Shown piece after piece: positions 1 through 8,191 of a stretch of 33,726 nt of DNA. Position 1 is the stretch's first letter; each line of letters begins with the position of its first letter. Under the pieces are notes generated by a model. The model was given only the letters and a program-made list of their open reading frames with translations, was not told the origin of the DNA and ran no database searches. The translations under genes and the position numbers were made by a program. Origin of the DNA: an uncultured Campylobacter sp. (GTDB lineage: Bacteria; Campylobacterota; Campylobacteria; Campylobacterales; Campylobacteraceae); contig NZ_CAKZTI010000056.1 of NCBI RefSeq assembly GCF_937921625.1, positions 1-33,726 of the forward strand, written 5' to 3'.

Positions 1-44
1 TCGCACAGCTTCTTAAAATCGTTCATAACCTCGTTTTTTTGCAT
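1..44 (-). CDS. N-terminal fragment of an unidentified gene
   Basis: Only the first 14 codons are inside the window; the gene continues to the left. The reverse strand shows an AAAGGAG ribosome site at 50-56, five bases from an ATG at 42-44. The peptide begins MQKNEVMNDFKKLC. This is too short to assign a family. The strong ribosome site and the gene-free stretch upstream make a real start likely. Confidence 0.5.
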   Translation of the reverse strand, partial: MQKNEVMNDFKKLC

Positions 45-323
45 GTTTGCTCCTTTAGAATTTATTATATCCGCGCGTTATTGCGGCACGCCCGTTGAAT
101 TTAAAAGCAACCGCACTCGCTTAAGCGCTTGCGAAATTCTGCTAAATTTAAACGCGACAGCGCCGACATAGCGCTTCCGCAAAATACGCGCAGAATTTCA
201 ATCGCGCTAGCTTACGCTGCAGGCAAGCTGCGCAAAATGAAATTTTATGCAAAGTCGCATGAATTTTACCGAAATTTAGCAAGAATTTTATTTAAAATTT
301 AGTCCGAATTTTGCCGGGGATTT
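45..323. other. intergenic region, no gene seen
   Basis: This gap separates the 5' end of the left-edge gene from the 3' end of the MerP-like gene. It holds many AAATTT/AATTTTA words and GC-rich connectors, such as a ctgcaggcaagctgcgc segment near 216-236. I see no convincing reading frame, RNA gene or terminator. Confidence 0.5.
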
Positions 324-584
324 TTATTTTACGATTACGCCTTCATAGCCCGTTTTTGCGATCGCCTCAAGCATCGCAGTCTCGTTTGCGTCATCTTTTG
401 CTACGACGGTCGCGGTTTTGCTCTGCTGCGAAACCTTTGCGCTTATCACTCCTGGCGTTTGCAAAAGCGCCTTTCGCACGATCGTAGTGCAGAGCGGACA
501 GTGGATTTTTTCCACGTAAATTTTAATCTCTTTGTCGGCAAAAAGCGCCGTAAATCCAAGCATCAAAAACAAAATTTTACGCAT
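324..584 (-). CDS. merP: MerP-like periplasmic heavy-metal-binding protein (HMA domain)
   Basis: A small soluble metal carrier of 86 residues. A hydrophobic signal peptide covers about residues 1-16. One heavy-metal-associated domain follows, with metal-binding cysteines C29 and C32 in the motif HCPLC. In characterised MerP proteins the equivalent pair binds Hg(II) in the periplasm and passes it to MerT. Here the two middle residues are Pro-Leu rather than the usual Ala-Ala/Ser, so the metal could differ. The start is supported by AGGAGG at 588-593. It overlaps the 3' end of the MerT-like gene by 8 bases, so the two are surely co-transcribed. No mercuric reductase or MerR regulator is nearby. 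Confidence 0.8.
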   Translation of the reverse strand: MRKILFLMLGFTALFADKEIKIYVEKIHCPLCTTIVRKALLQTPGVISAKVSQQSKTATVVAKDDANETAMLEAIAKTGYEGVIVK

Positions 585-978
585 AAAGCCCTCCTAAAAT
601 TTCAGGATATGTAAGCATAAAGGCAAGCAAGGCTCCTAAGAGCGCGTAGATCAGAATCCATTTTTTGCGCCCGCTTTGCAGCGAGCATGCGCGCGGCTTT
701 TTGAAAAAGAAAAACGCCGAGAGCGCGAAGCAAAAAAGCGCTAGCACAGAGAGTGGCGCGCGGTAACCTTCCAGCGCCTCCGCGCCTAAAAAAATGGAAA
801 AGCTCGCGCCGAAAATCAAAAATAAAAGCGCGGGCAGGCAGCAAAACGTCGCCGCAACCGCGCTAAAAATCGCGGCGAATATCAGCCACAGACTGCGCGT
901 GCTGAAGCGATTTTTGCCAGGATATTCTCGCTTTTGCGTCAAGGTTTCTTGCGCGGAATTTTCTAGTTCGGTTTTCAA
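577..978 (-). CDS. merT: MerT-like heavy-metal transport membrane protein
   Basis: A 133-residue inner-membrane protein with three predicted helices, at about residues 31-57, 74-92 and 107-125. The first helix carries the adjacent cysteines C46-C47 followed by Leu-Pro, the hallmark of MerT, which takes metal from MerP and moves it inward. The second MerT cysteine pair, in the cytoplasmic loop, is not present; only C98 sits there. The start codon is TTG (bases 976-978 read as CAA on the plus strand), with AAAGG a few bases upstream. The N-terminal tail of about 28 polar residues is longer than usual for MerT, so a later start is conceivable. It is coupled to the MerP-like gene by overlap. Confidence 0.72.
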   Translation of the reverse strand: MKTELENSAQETLTQKREYPGKNRFSTRSLWLIFAAIFSAVAATFCCLPALLFLIFGASFSIFLGAEALEGYRAPLSVLALFCFALSAFFFFKKPRACSLQSGRKKWILIYALLGALLAFMLTYPEILGGLYA

Positions 979-1408
979 ATTTTGCCTTTAAGTATAATCT
1001 TAATAATCTTGTCGCGCCTTAGCCGGCTTTTGGCGCGGAATTTTATCTGCAAATTTTAAATTTAAATTTCACCCTTTTAAGCATCGTATGCTAGTCATTT
1101 ATCGCTGAATGCGGCTATAAACTGGTCGTGGCGCGCCGTGCGGTGTCGCATAAAATAAATTTGCCAGTCTGCGGTGAGCCATGAAATCAATGGCGTAACT
1201 GTTCACACGCTTGTTCTTGATCTGCGCGAAATAAAGCTGCCGAAGCGCTACCAAAGTTTTAGTGGCTAAAAAATCCTGCACCGTCATCTCGCAATGGAAT
1301 TAAATTTAGCGAATTCTATCACGACATAAACGCGACGTTGCTGCTCGTAATCTCGTAGCGAAATTAAATTTAGCTGCAGCCTCTGACTTTATGACCTTTG
1401 GCTACGCT
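979..1408. other. intergenic region, mostly non-coding
   Basis: A 430-base gap between merT and pyk, on the 5' side of merT and the 3' side of pyk. It is AT-rich around 990-1080 and contains the doubtful 62-codon frame at 1099-1287. Two similar segments with AAATTAAATTTAG flank 1295-1310 and 1361-1376. No RNA gene is recognised. Confidence 0.4.
1099..1287 (-). CDS. doubtful small hypothetical protein
   Basis: A 62-residue frame in the gap between merT and pyk. Its composition is reasonably protein-like (MTVQDFLATK start, later a basic and aromatic tail ending YSRIQR), and no conserved gene opposes it. However, the ribosome site is weak (only GCGAG just before the ATG) and I do not recognise a family. 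It could be a real small protein, a remnant of a longer gene, or a chance frame. Confidence 0.22.
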   Translation of the reverse strand: MTVQDFLATKTLVALRQLYFAQIKNKRVNSYAIDFMAHRRLANLFYATPHGAPRPVYSRIQR

Positions 1409-2878
1409 TTAAATTTTACTCTCAAAGCCCGTTTTCGCCGCGTCGCGGTAGAAATCGATCTGATCTTTTTTGATGATGCGGATGTAGTCGGTGCTGCCCG
1501 GATGCCCGCTTTGAAAGCCCGCCGTCATCACGTAGGTGCCGCCTTCTTCGATGAGCCCGCGCTGCAGAGCCTCGCTTATGATACGTGCGAGCAGCGAGTT
1601 GATACTCGTTTTTTCCCTGACCATCGCAGGATTTACGCCCCACACGAGACTTAGCGCGTGCGCGGTCTGCTCGTCGTGCGCGATTGCGATGATGTCGATT
1701 TTAGCGCGGTTGCGTGCGAGTTTGATCGCCGAGCGTCCCGAGCCCGTGATCGAAAGTATCGCGCCTGCGCCCAGTCTTGCGGCAAGCGCTGCGGTGCTTG
1801 AGGTGATCATATCGGTCTCGTCGTAGAAATCGTAATCGTTAAATTTATCGTAAGGATAGATCTTTTCGGTCTCGCGGATCGTCTCGCTCATTGCGGCGAC
1901 TACGGCTGCGGGGTTTTTGCCGATGGCGCTTTCCTCGCTTAACATTACGGTGTCGGTGCCGTCGAGTACGGCGTTTGCGACGTCGCTGATCTCGGCTCTG
2001 GTGGCGCGCTCGTGCTCGGTCATACTAAGCATCATTTGCGTGGCGGTGATGACGGGCTTTGAGCGGGCGTTGGCTAACGCTATGATGCGCTTTTGGATAC
2101 GCGGGATCTCATAAAACGGCATCTCGATACCCAGATCTCCGCGTGCGACCATTATGCCGTCGCTTGCCTCGATGATCTGCTCGATGTTTTCTACAGCGTC
2201 GAATTTCTCGATCTTGGCGTAAATTTTAGCTTTTGAGCCCAGAGAGTTTAAAATTTCGCGCACGCGCAGGATGTCGTTTTGCGACTGCACGAAGGAGATG
2301 CCTACGAAATTTACGCCGTGCGCCGCGCCCCAGCGCAGATCCTCGAGGTCTTTTTGCGTGATGACGTCGATATTTAGGCGGGTGTTTGGGAAGTTCACCC
2401 CCTTATTCGAGCTTAAAAAGCCGTCGTTTTCGAGCACCGCCCGCACGCCTTGCTCGCTTACCGCGACTACTTTGGCGCGGATCGAGCCGTCGTAGAGGTA
2501 GATAAACTCGCCTACTTTCATCAGCGGCAAAATTTCTGGGTGGTTGATGCACAGCTCGTATTCGCCTTCCGCGGTCTTTTTGCCGATGATTTCGCGAGGA
2601 AGGAAGGTGATTTTATCGCCCGTTTTTAGTTTAAAATTTTCCTCAAGCTTGCCGACGCGGATCTTTGGGCCGCTAATGTCCTGAAAGACGCCTATGCGCA
2701 CGCCCAGGCTCTTTTCTACGGCGCGAATTTTATTTAAATTTGCCTCGTGATACTCGTGCGTGCCGTGGCTGAAGTTCATCCTAAAGGCGTTGCAGCCCGC
2801 CTTTACCATCGCGCTCATCATCTCTTCACTGTCGCTTGCGGGTCCGATGGTCGCTAAAATTTTGGTTTTTTTAAGCAT
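1409..2878 (-). CDS. pyk: pyruvate kinase
   Basis: Pyruvate kinase converts phosphoenolpyruvate and ADP to pyruvate and ATP, the last step of glycolysis. The protein is 489 residues, normal for the family. It opens KKTKILATIGPAS, the classic N-terminal substrate region (RTKIVATIGP in other species). It then has the signature IYAKIEKFDAVENIEQI, with the catalytic lysine in AKIEK, then MVARGDLGIE and TATQMMLSM. The C-terminal third is the regulatory domain. I chose the ATG at 2876-2878 because AAAGGAG lies at 2883-2889. An in-frame upstream ATG at 2932 would add 18 non-conserved residues. It has its own transcription unit. Confidence 0.95.
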   Translation of the reverse strand: MLKKTKILATIGPASDSEEMMSAMVKAGCNAFRMNFSHGTHEYHEANLNKIRAVEKSLGVRIGVFQDISGPKIRVGKLEENFKLKTGDKITFLPREIIGKKTAEGEYELCINHPEILPLMKVGEFIYLYDGSIRAKVVAVSEQGVRAVLENDGFLSSNKGVNFPNTRLNIDVITQKDLEDLRWGAAHGVNFVGISFVQSQNDILRVREILNSLGSKAKIYAKIEKFDAVENIEQIIEASDGIMVARGDLGIEMPFYEIPRIQKRIIALANARSKPVITATQMMLSMTEHERATRAEISDVANAVLDGTDTVMLSEESAIGKNPAAVVAAMSETIRETEKIYPYDKFNDYDFYDETDMITSSTAALAARLGAGAILSITGSGRSAIKLARNRAKIDIIAIAHDEQTAHALSLVWGVNPAMVREKTSINSLLARIISEALQRGLIEEGGTYVMTAGFQSGHPGSTDYIRIIKKDQIDFYRDAAKTGFESKI

Positions 2879-3173
2879 CTTTTCTCCTTTAAATTTAAAA
2901 TTTATCGCCGCATTGGGCGAAATTTTGCGCAAAATTTTGAAATTTCTAAATTTTAAAATTCTACAGGCAGGTGGGAATTTTAAAATTCTACTTCACGTCT
3001 TCACGGCGAAATTTTAAAATTTCATAGCTTGCGGTGCGGGTTAAATTCTAAAAATCTGCGTTTGAATGAAATTTTTAAAATCCTCTATATACGTGAAGCA
3101 CAAGCAAAATTCTAAAATCCTCGCCGAAGTAAAATTTTAAAATTCTTGCCCGAGCGAAATTAAAAATTTCTCT
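2879..3173. repeat. intergenic array of ATTTTAAAATT words
   Basis: The gap between the start of pyk and the end of mqo (both minus strand) contains many copies of the near-palindrome ATTTTAAAATT. The 15-mer attttaaaattctac occurs at 2950-2964 and again at 2977-2991, and related forms lie near 3011-3022 and 3130-3145. The spacers are GC-richer. No ORF or RNA gene is seen. It may be the decayed or repeat-expanded 5' region of pyk. Confidence 0.5.
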
Positions 3174-4520
3174 TTATCGCATCATTTCCGCGTCAAATTT
3201 TGCATCATCAAAGCTCACTCCCAAATATTCGCAGGCACTTTTTGCGTCGCGAAGTGCGTTGCCTAAGCAGCTCGTAGCGCCGGGACTTGGGGTCATATTA
3301 AAGATAATCCCCGGATTTTCGCCTATTCTAGCTTCGCCTAAAAGCAGCTTTTTTTGCGAGTGTGAGATTACTTGCGGGCGCACGCCGCCAAAGCCCTTGG
3401 CATAGTAAATATCCTCCTCGCGGATGCTAGGTATGATTTTGCGCGCATTTTTGACGAAAAGCTTTTTGCCTAAAATTGGTATCTCAAAGCCTATATTTCG
3501 GATTAAGAAATCCCTTACCTCGCTATCGCCAAAATTTTGCCAAATGACCTTAGCTACGTCCATGTCAAAATTTAATGACTGAAAAAATTCCGGCACCGAA
3601 CGACAGCCCTTGTAGCGCTCAAGCTTCGGCAGTGTAAGTGCGGTAGGGCCAAATCTCGTGCAGCCGTCTGCGAGTAAATCCGGATCGCCGTGAAGCGCGG
3701 CAAATGGAAGCTTTGGGTTTTGCATCATGTAAACCTTGCCGTTTAGAAGCTTTTGCTTGGTTAGATAGAAGCTGCCCGCGATGCAAATCGTGCTAAGATC
3801 CTGCCCAAGCCCCATTTTGTGCGCGAGCCACAGCGAGTGAGCGCCCGCATCTACGACTACGAAATCGGCGCTTAGCGAGAGTCTATTTGCGGTGCGGATA
3901 TAAAACTTATCGCCTACTTTAGTGATGTTTTGCACCTCGGTGTTGAGGTACAGATCGCAGGTTTTGCCATCCACGTTTTTAGCGTTTTGTACGAAGGAAT
4001 TCGCCATCGCGCCATAATCGATCGTCGTGTAAACTCCCGATTGTACGCCCATCGCGATGATATCCTCCGCTCGCTCCTCGCCGCGTCCGTCAAAAACTAA
4101 CTTGGGCTCGATTTTTTTGAGCTCTTCCTTGTCAAAAAGCTGCAGATACGGATAAAGCTCTTTAAATTTCTCAAAGCGCTCTTTAATTAGCTCTACCTCG
4201 CTCTCGCCCACGCCAAGAGCCATTTTCTGCCCCTGAAATAAAAATTTATTCTCATATCCGTGCTTTTGGCAATATTTCACGATCATATCCGCCTTGCGCT
4301 TGACTTCGGTCGCTTTTTGCAAATCGTAGTTGGTCTCGATGTCGCCGCAATGAATCGTCTGGGAATTTGCACTGGCTTTAGAATTCAGCGTCGCAAGCCC
4401 TTCGTATTTTTCAAGTAGAGCTATATTTTTGATTCCGCTAAATTCCGCCAGTACATATGCTAGCGCGCTGCCCGTGATACCGCCGCCTATGATGATTACT
4501 TCGTAATGTTTTTCTTGCAT
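3174..4520 (-). CDS. mqo: FAD-dependent malate:quinone oxidoreductase
   Basis: A 448-residue membrane-associated flavoprotein that oxidises malate to oxaloacetate and passes electrons to quinone, serving the citric acid cycle. The dinucleotide-binding motif GGGITG is at residues 12-17. It is followed by the region ASANSQTIHCGDIETNY, typical of Mqo-like enzymes. A C-terminal FAD-contact segment carries NMTPSPGATSCLGNA. Length and sequence resemble the Campylobacter and Helicobacter Mqo group, which is divergent from the E. coli enzyme. A related FAD-dependent 2-hydroxyacid oxidase is the main alternative. The start has AAGGAAAGG just upstream. It is divergent from the TRAP-binding gene, which fits a shared dicarboxylate role but does not prove it. 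Confidence 0.82.
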   Translation of the reverse strand: MQEKHYEVIIIGGGITGSALAYVLAEFSGIKNIALLEKYEGLATLNSKASANSQTIHCGDIETNYDLQKATEVKRKADMIVKYCQKHGYENKFLFQGQKMALGVGESEVELIKERFEKFKELYPYLQLFDKEELKKIEPKLVFDGRGEERAEDIIAMGVQSGVYTTIDYGAMANSFVQNAKNVDGKTCDLYLNTEVQNITKVGDKFYIRTANRLSLSADFVVVDAGAHSLWLAHKMGLGQDLSTICIAGSFYLTKQKLLNGKVYMMQNPKLPFAALHGDPDLLADGCTRFGPTALTLPKLERYKGCRSVPEFFQSLNFDMDVAKVIWQNFGDSEVRDFLIRNIGFEIPILGKKLFVKNARKIIPSIREEDIYYAKGFGGVRPQVISHSQKKLLLGEARIGENPGIIFNMTPSPGATSCLGNALRDAKSACEYLGVSFDDAKFDAEMMR

Positions 4521-4575
4521 GCCCTTTCCTTATCGAATTTGGCTGCAATTGTGCGAAAATTTCGCTTAAAAGCTA

Positions 4576-4581
4576 GTTATA
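4576..4581 (-). promoter_or_regulatory. candidate -10 box for mqo
   Basis: Read on the minus strand this is TATAAC, preceded by TTT, about 55 bases ahead of the mqo start. No clear -35 element is visible, as is usual for Campylobacter sigma-70 promoters. Assigned from sequence and position only. Confidence 0.35.
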
Positions 4582-4603
4582 AAAGCGTGAATTTAGATGA
4601 TTT

Positions 4604-4613
4604 TATATAAAAT
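4604..4613 (+). promoter_or_regulatory. candidate extended -10 box for the TRAP-binding gene
   Basis: TATATAAAAT sits about 30 bases before the start codon at 4642, with GGGAG as ribosome site near 4630. Back to back with the mqo promoter, it makes a compact divergent control region. Confidence 0.45.
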
Positions 4614-4641
4614 TCGCACCATTTCATTTTGGGAGTAGTAT

Positions 4642-5826
4642 ATGAAAAAATCGATTCTTGTCGGATTAAGTTTGATTATAGCCACGTCGCTGTGGGGCGC
4701 GGATAAGAAAGTTTATCACCTTAAGCTAGCTCAGACTTACGAGCTTAGTATGCCTATCGTAGGCGATGTCGCCAAGCGTATGGCAGATCTTGCAGATAGT
4801 ATGTCTGATGGTAGACTAAAAATCAGCATCGACGCGCCTAGCAAGCATAAAGCGCCTTTTGCAATCTATGATATGGTCAAAAACGGACAATACGATTTAG
4901 GCTATACTGCGAGCTACTATTATAAGGGTAAAAATAGCGCGAATATGCTGTTTACGACGGTGCCTTTTGGTATGACGAAAGACGAACAGCACGCTTGGTA
5001 TTACTTCGGCGGAGGCAAGGAGCTAGCCGATAAATTCTATGCTAAAAGCAATCTAAAGGTCTTTAATATCCTAAATAGCGGAATGCAGATGGGTGGTTGG
5101 TTTAAAAAAGAGATTAATACGCTAGACGATTTAAAAGGGCTTAAATTTAGAATTCCAAGCTTTGGCGGGGAGGTTATGAGCCGCCTTGGCGTTGCAGTCG
5201 CTACGATACCGGTAGGTGAGCTATATATGGCGCTAGAGATGGGCACTATCGATGCGGTCGAGTGGGCAAGTCCTAGCTTTGATATACCTCTAGGCTTTCA
5301 CAAGGTCGCAAATTACTATTATACGGGATGGCAAGAACCCGCTAGCGAGCAGCAGATAGTGATAAATCTACAAACTTGGCAGAAGCTTCCTAAGGACTTG
5401 CAAAATATCCTAGAGGCTTCGATCGCAAAGGCGCGCGAATACGCAGAAAATGAGACGTTTTATAAAAACGTAATAATCTGGGACGAGATCAAAAAGAAAT
5501 ATCCAAACGTTCAGATTCGCTCTTTTTCGCCTGAAATTATGCGTGCGCTTCGCAAGGCGACGGATGAAATTTTAGCCGAAGAAAGCGAGAAAAATCCCGA
5601 TTTCAAAGAGATTTGGGAGAGCCAAAAGGCGTTTTTAGCTAAAGCTAGAACGTGGACGAAGATGGGCGATTTTACATATATCGAAAAAACGGGCGACGTT
5701 GAAGCCGAGCAGAATTTTACCGCTTCGGTGAAAAAAATCTCTGTTCCTGAGCCCGTAAATAGCGCAGCCAGCGAGATAAACGCAAGCACTGCCGCACCAA
5801 AAAATGAGGATAATCAGACAAAATAG
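4642..5826 (+). CDS. dctP: TRAP transporter solute-binding protein (DctP family)
   Basis: A periplasmic receptor for a tripartite ATP-independent transporter. The 394-residue protein has a signal peptide at about residues 1-20, ending SLWGA. It then has the DctP fold landmarks LKGLKFRIPSFGGEVMSRLG, with the carboxylate-binding Arg in KFR, and MGTIDAVEWASPSFD. The family typically binds organic acids, and this sequence resembles the TakP-like 2-oxoacid or mannitol/chloroaromatic subgroup. About 45 residues beyond the usual end form an Ala/Asn/Glu-rich low-complexity tail. No DctQ or DctM membrane partner follows; the next 1 kb is empty. The partner must be elsewhere, or this is an orphan. Confidence 0.88.
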   Translation: MKKSILVGLSLIIATSLWGADKKVYHLKLAQTYELSMPIVGDVAKRMADLADSMSDGRLKISIDAPSKHKAPFAIYDMVKNGQYDLGYTASYYYKGKNSANMLFTTVPFGMTKDEQHAWYYFGGGKELADKFYAKSNLKVFNILNSGMQMGGWFKKEINTLDDLKGLKFRIPSFGGEVMSRLGVAVATIPVGELYMALEMGTIDAVEWASPSFDIPLGFHKVANYYYTGWQEPASEQQIVINLQTWQKLPKDLQNILEASIAKAREYAENETFYKNVIIWDEIKKKYPNVQIRSFSPEIMRALRKATDEILAEESEKNPDFKEIWESQKAFLAKARTWTKMGDFTYIEKTGDVEAEQNFTASVKKISVPEPVNSAASEINASTAAPKNEDNQTK

Positions 5827-6847
5827 CGCTTCGCTTTTAAATTACGTATCAAAACCTAGCATCAAGTCAAGAAGCGGCTTAAATTCGGTCGGCGATTTAA
5901 GAGATTTAGGCTGAAGTGCGGGCGATTTACTTATTTGCAGCTGCGTAGCTCGGGATATCTTTAAAATTTTAATTTATGAAAGCAGCGATGAAATTTTATC
6001 GCCTCTTAGCATTTAAGTTAAGGCGCGCAATTTGCATCATTGCGTTTAAAGCCCAATTTAAAAGCCGCTCGGTTGCCGCCGCACAAAGCTAGAATTTTAT
6101 CAAGCTCCAAGCCTCTTCTATTTTTGCTTTATTCTTTTATCTTTTGCGTTATTTAAGCTTGATATTCCGCTGTGCTCACTTGCGGGCGACATCGCGCGAG
6201 GGAGAATTTAATCTTGCTTTTTCATTTCGCGTAGTTAGCGGAGGAGCTTTGGCGAAGCGCGCCAATCTGAGATTTTAAATTAGTAGCGTTCATAAATTCC
6301 ATATTTTAAAATTTCAGCGCTTTTATCTTGCAAATGCCGCTTTTAAATGAAATTTGCTTTGGGTTTTTCTTGCTGTATAAAGCAGTGGACTTCAAATAAA
6401 ATGCAAAATTTTAAAAATTTACACGCTTAAATATCACAAGCAATGAGAATTTAAAATTTTGTCTTTCGGAGATTAAGTACAAAGCGCGTTAGAAAAAATT
6501 TTATAGGTTAAATTTCATTTTAAGCGATTGCAGATTTAAAGCTTGTGTGCAAATTTTAAAAGCCCACCTCGGCTGGAATTTATCACTAAACTAGACGGGC
6601 TCAGCCTTGGAATTTCACCGCGTCAATTTTAAAAATTTTGCGCGAGTTGCGCTTAAAATTTTAAAATTCAATTCTACCTGCGAAAACTCTTAAATTTCAT
6701 GGCTTAGAATTTTGCCGCAACGCTATTTCTTGGGATGCGATAAAACTACACGACATGCAAAGCCGCGTAGAATATTGAGCTAGGCTCGCTGCTGCAAGCC
6801 TAGCGAATGTCGTAAGCTAAAAAGGCGCTACTGCAAAGCGTAAAATT
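5827..6847. other. 1-kb gene-free region
   Basis: This stretch lies between the 3' ends of dctP and metK and has no protein-like reading frame on either strand and no tRNA or rRNA that I can see. It is a patchwork of AAATTTTAAAA words and short GC-rich pieces, plus one clear hairpin at 6779-6804. It could be eroded genes or an undetected small RNA. Confidence 0.6.
6779..6804 (-). terminator. possible terminator hairpin after metK
   Basis: The perfect 8-bp inverted repeat GCTAGGCT / AGCCTAGC has a 10-base loop and lies about 45 bases beyond the metK stop codon. In metK orientation it is not followed by a T run, so it may instead protect the 3' end or be a structural element. Confidence 0.35.
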
Positions 6848-8047
6848 TTATTTCAAAGCCTTAAAAAGCTCCACGCTATCGAGCTGCTCCCACGGGTATT
6901 CGTCGTTTCCGACCTGTCCGCGTGCGGCGACGTCGGAGTAGAGAAAGCTTCCTTTGCCGGGGCGATCAAGGCCGAATTTATCGATGATCCAGCGCGGCGT
7001 GAGCGGGAATTTTTCAAGCACGAAAGCAGATAGCTCATCGTCGCTCGCCGCGCCTAAATTCGTCCCCATACAATCGACGCTGACGCTGACGGGCTTTGCC
7101 ACGCCGATTGCGTAGCTGAGCTGGACGATGCATTTTTTCGCAAGCCCCGCCGCGACGATATTTTTGGCGATGTAGCGCGCCGCATAAAGCCCGCTGCGAT
7201 CGACCTTGGTGTAGTCTTTGCTGCTTTGAGCGCCGCCGCCGATCGGGCTGTAGCCGCCGAAGCTATCTACGATCAGTTTGCGCCCCGTTAGGCCGCTGTC
7301 GTGAAGCGAGCTGTGATTTACGTAGCGGCCAGTCGGGTTGATGTAGATGATCGTTTTGCTTTTGTCGTAAAGCTCCTTTGGAAGCCCCGCCGAATCGATT
7401 AAATTTCCGATCAGATCTCGGACGCGCTCGATACTCATGCTCTCCACGCAGGGCGCTGAAACCACGATCGTATGGATACTTTGCGGCTTGCACTCCTCAA
7501 AATTTGCCTTCGTGCCGTAATCGACGCTAACCTGCGTCTTAATATCTACGCCAAGCTCGTCGGGATGGGATTTTGCGTAGGCATAAACGTGATCACAAAG
7601 CGCTCTTGCGTAGGTAATCGCCGCCGGCATAAAATTTTTCGTCTCGCAGCTTGCGAAGCCGAACATTATGCCCTGATCTCCCGCTCCGATCTCGCCGCCC
7701 TCTTGATCGACGCCTTGGTTGATGTCGGGGCTTTGCTGGTTTAAAAATACGTCCACTTGCAGATCCTGCGGATGCAGGCACTGTGCGCGCGTAAAATGAG
7801 GGTTGTCGTTGTAACCGATCTCGCTAAGTGCACCCTTTACGATGTGGCGGTAATCGTCGTGGGTAAAATCGATCTTGGCGTTTACTTCGCCGCCGATTAC
7901 TACGTGTTTGCCCGCGATGAAAACCTCCGCCGCGACGCGTCCGTTTGGATCTTGTTTTAAAATTTCATCCACGATGCTGTCTGCGATGATATCGGCGCAC
8001 TTGTCCGGATGTCCGGGGCTTACTACTTCGCTTGTGAAAAGATACAT
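6848..8047 (-). CDS. metK: S-adenosylmethionine synthetase
   Basis: MetK makes S-adenosylmethionine from methionine and ATP, the methyl donor of the cell. The 399-residue length is normal. Signatures in order are SPGHPDKCADIIADSIVDE near the N-terminus (ATP and methionine binding), GAGDQGIMFGFA in the centre, and GGGAQSSKDYTKVDRSG, corresponding to the phosphate-binding GGGAFSGKDPTKVDRS of other bacteria. GGAG precedes the ATG. No SAM riboswitch is visible in the short leader. It is transcribed divergently from sstT, as I recall in C. jejuni. Confidence 0.97.
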   Translation of the reverse strand: MYLFTSEVVSPGHPDKCADIIADSIVDEILKQDPNGRVAAEVFIAGKHVVIGGEVNAKIDFTHDDYRHIVKGALSEIGYNDNPHFTRAQCLHPQDLQVDVFLNQQSPDINQGVDQEGGEIGAGDQGIMFGFASCETKNFMPAAITYARALCDHVYAYAKSHPDELGVDIKTQVSVDYGTKANFEECKPQSIHTIVVSAPCVESMSIERVRDLIGNLIDSAGLPKELYDKSKTIIYINPTGRYVNHSSLHDSGLTGRKLIVDSFGGYSPIGGGAQSSKDYTKVDRSGLYAARYIAKNIVAAGLAKKCIVQLSYAIGVAKPVSVSVDCMGTNLGAASDDELSAFVLEKFPLTPRWIIDKFGLDRPGKGSFLYSDVAARGQVGNDEYPWEQLDSVELFKALK

Positions 8048-8074
8048 ATCCGCTCCTGATTAAAATTTCGGGGC

Positions 8075-8080
8075 ATTTTA
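8075..8080 (-). promoter_or_regulatory. candidate -10 box for metK
   Basis: On the minus strand this reads TAAAAT followed by GCCCC, 28 bases from the start codon. The same TAAAATGC arrangement occurs before the lipoprotein gene (16938) and alaS (27558). Confidence 0.4.
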
Positions 8081-8191
8081 TCTAACGAGGTTTTAAGATT
8101 AACTAAAAATCACAAAATTTCGCCCAAATTTAAATGCGCTTAAATAAAATTTCGATATATTTCAAACGACGTTTTGATTGAAAGGTAAAAA

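Noticed and set aside
602..991. Frames overlapping merT on both strands
   Set aside because: They are shadows of the MerT-like gene, which has clear transmembrane helices, the Cys-Cys motif and coupling to merP.
2879..2932. Upstream in-frame start for pyruvate kinase
   Set aside because: It adds 18 residues that precede the conserved KKTKILATIGPAS and has no ribosome site, while AAAGGAG sits correctly before the ATG at 2878.
8048..8191. Possible SAM riboswitch before metK
   Set aside because: The leader is under 40 bases from the candidate -10 box, too short for a known SAM aptamer, and no conserved stem set was seen.
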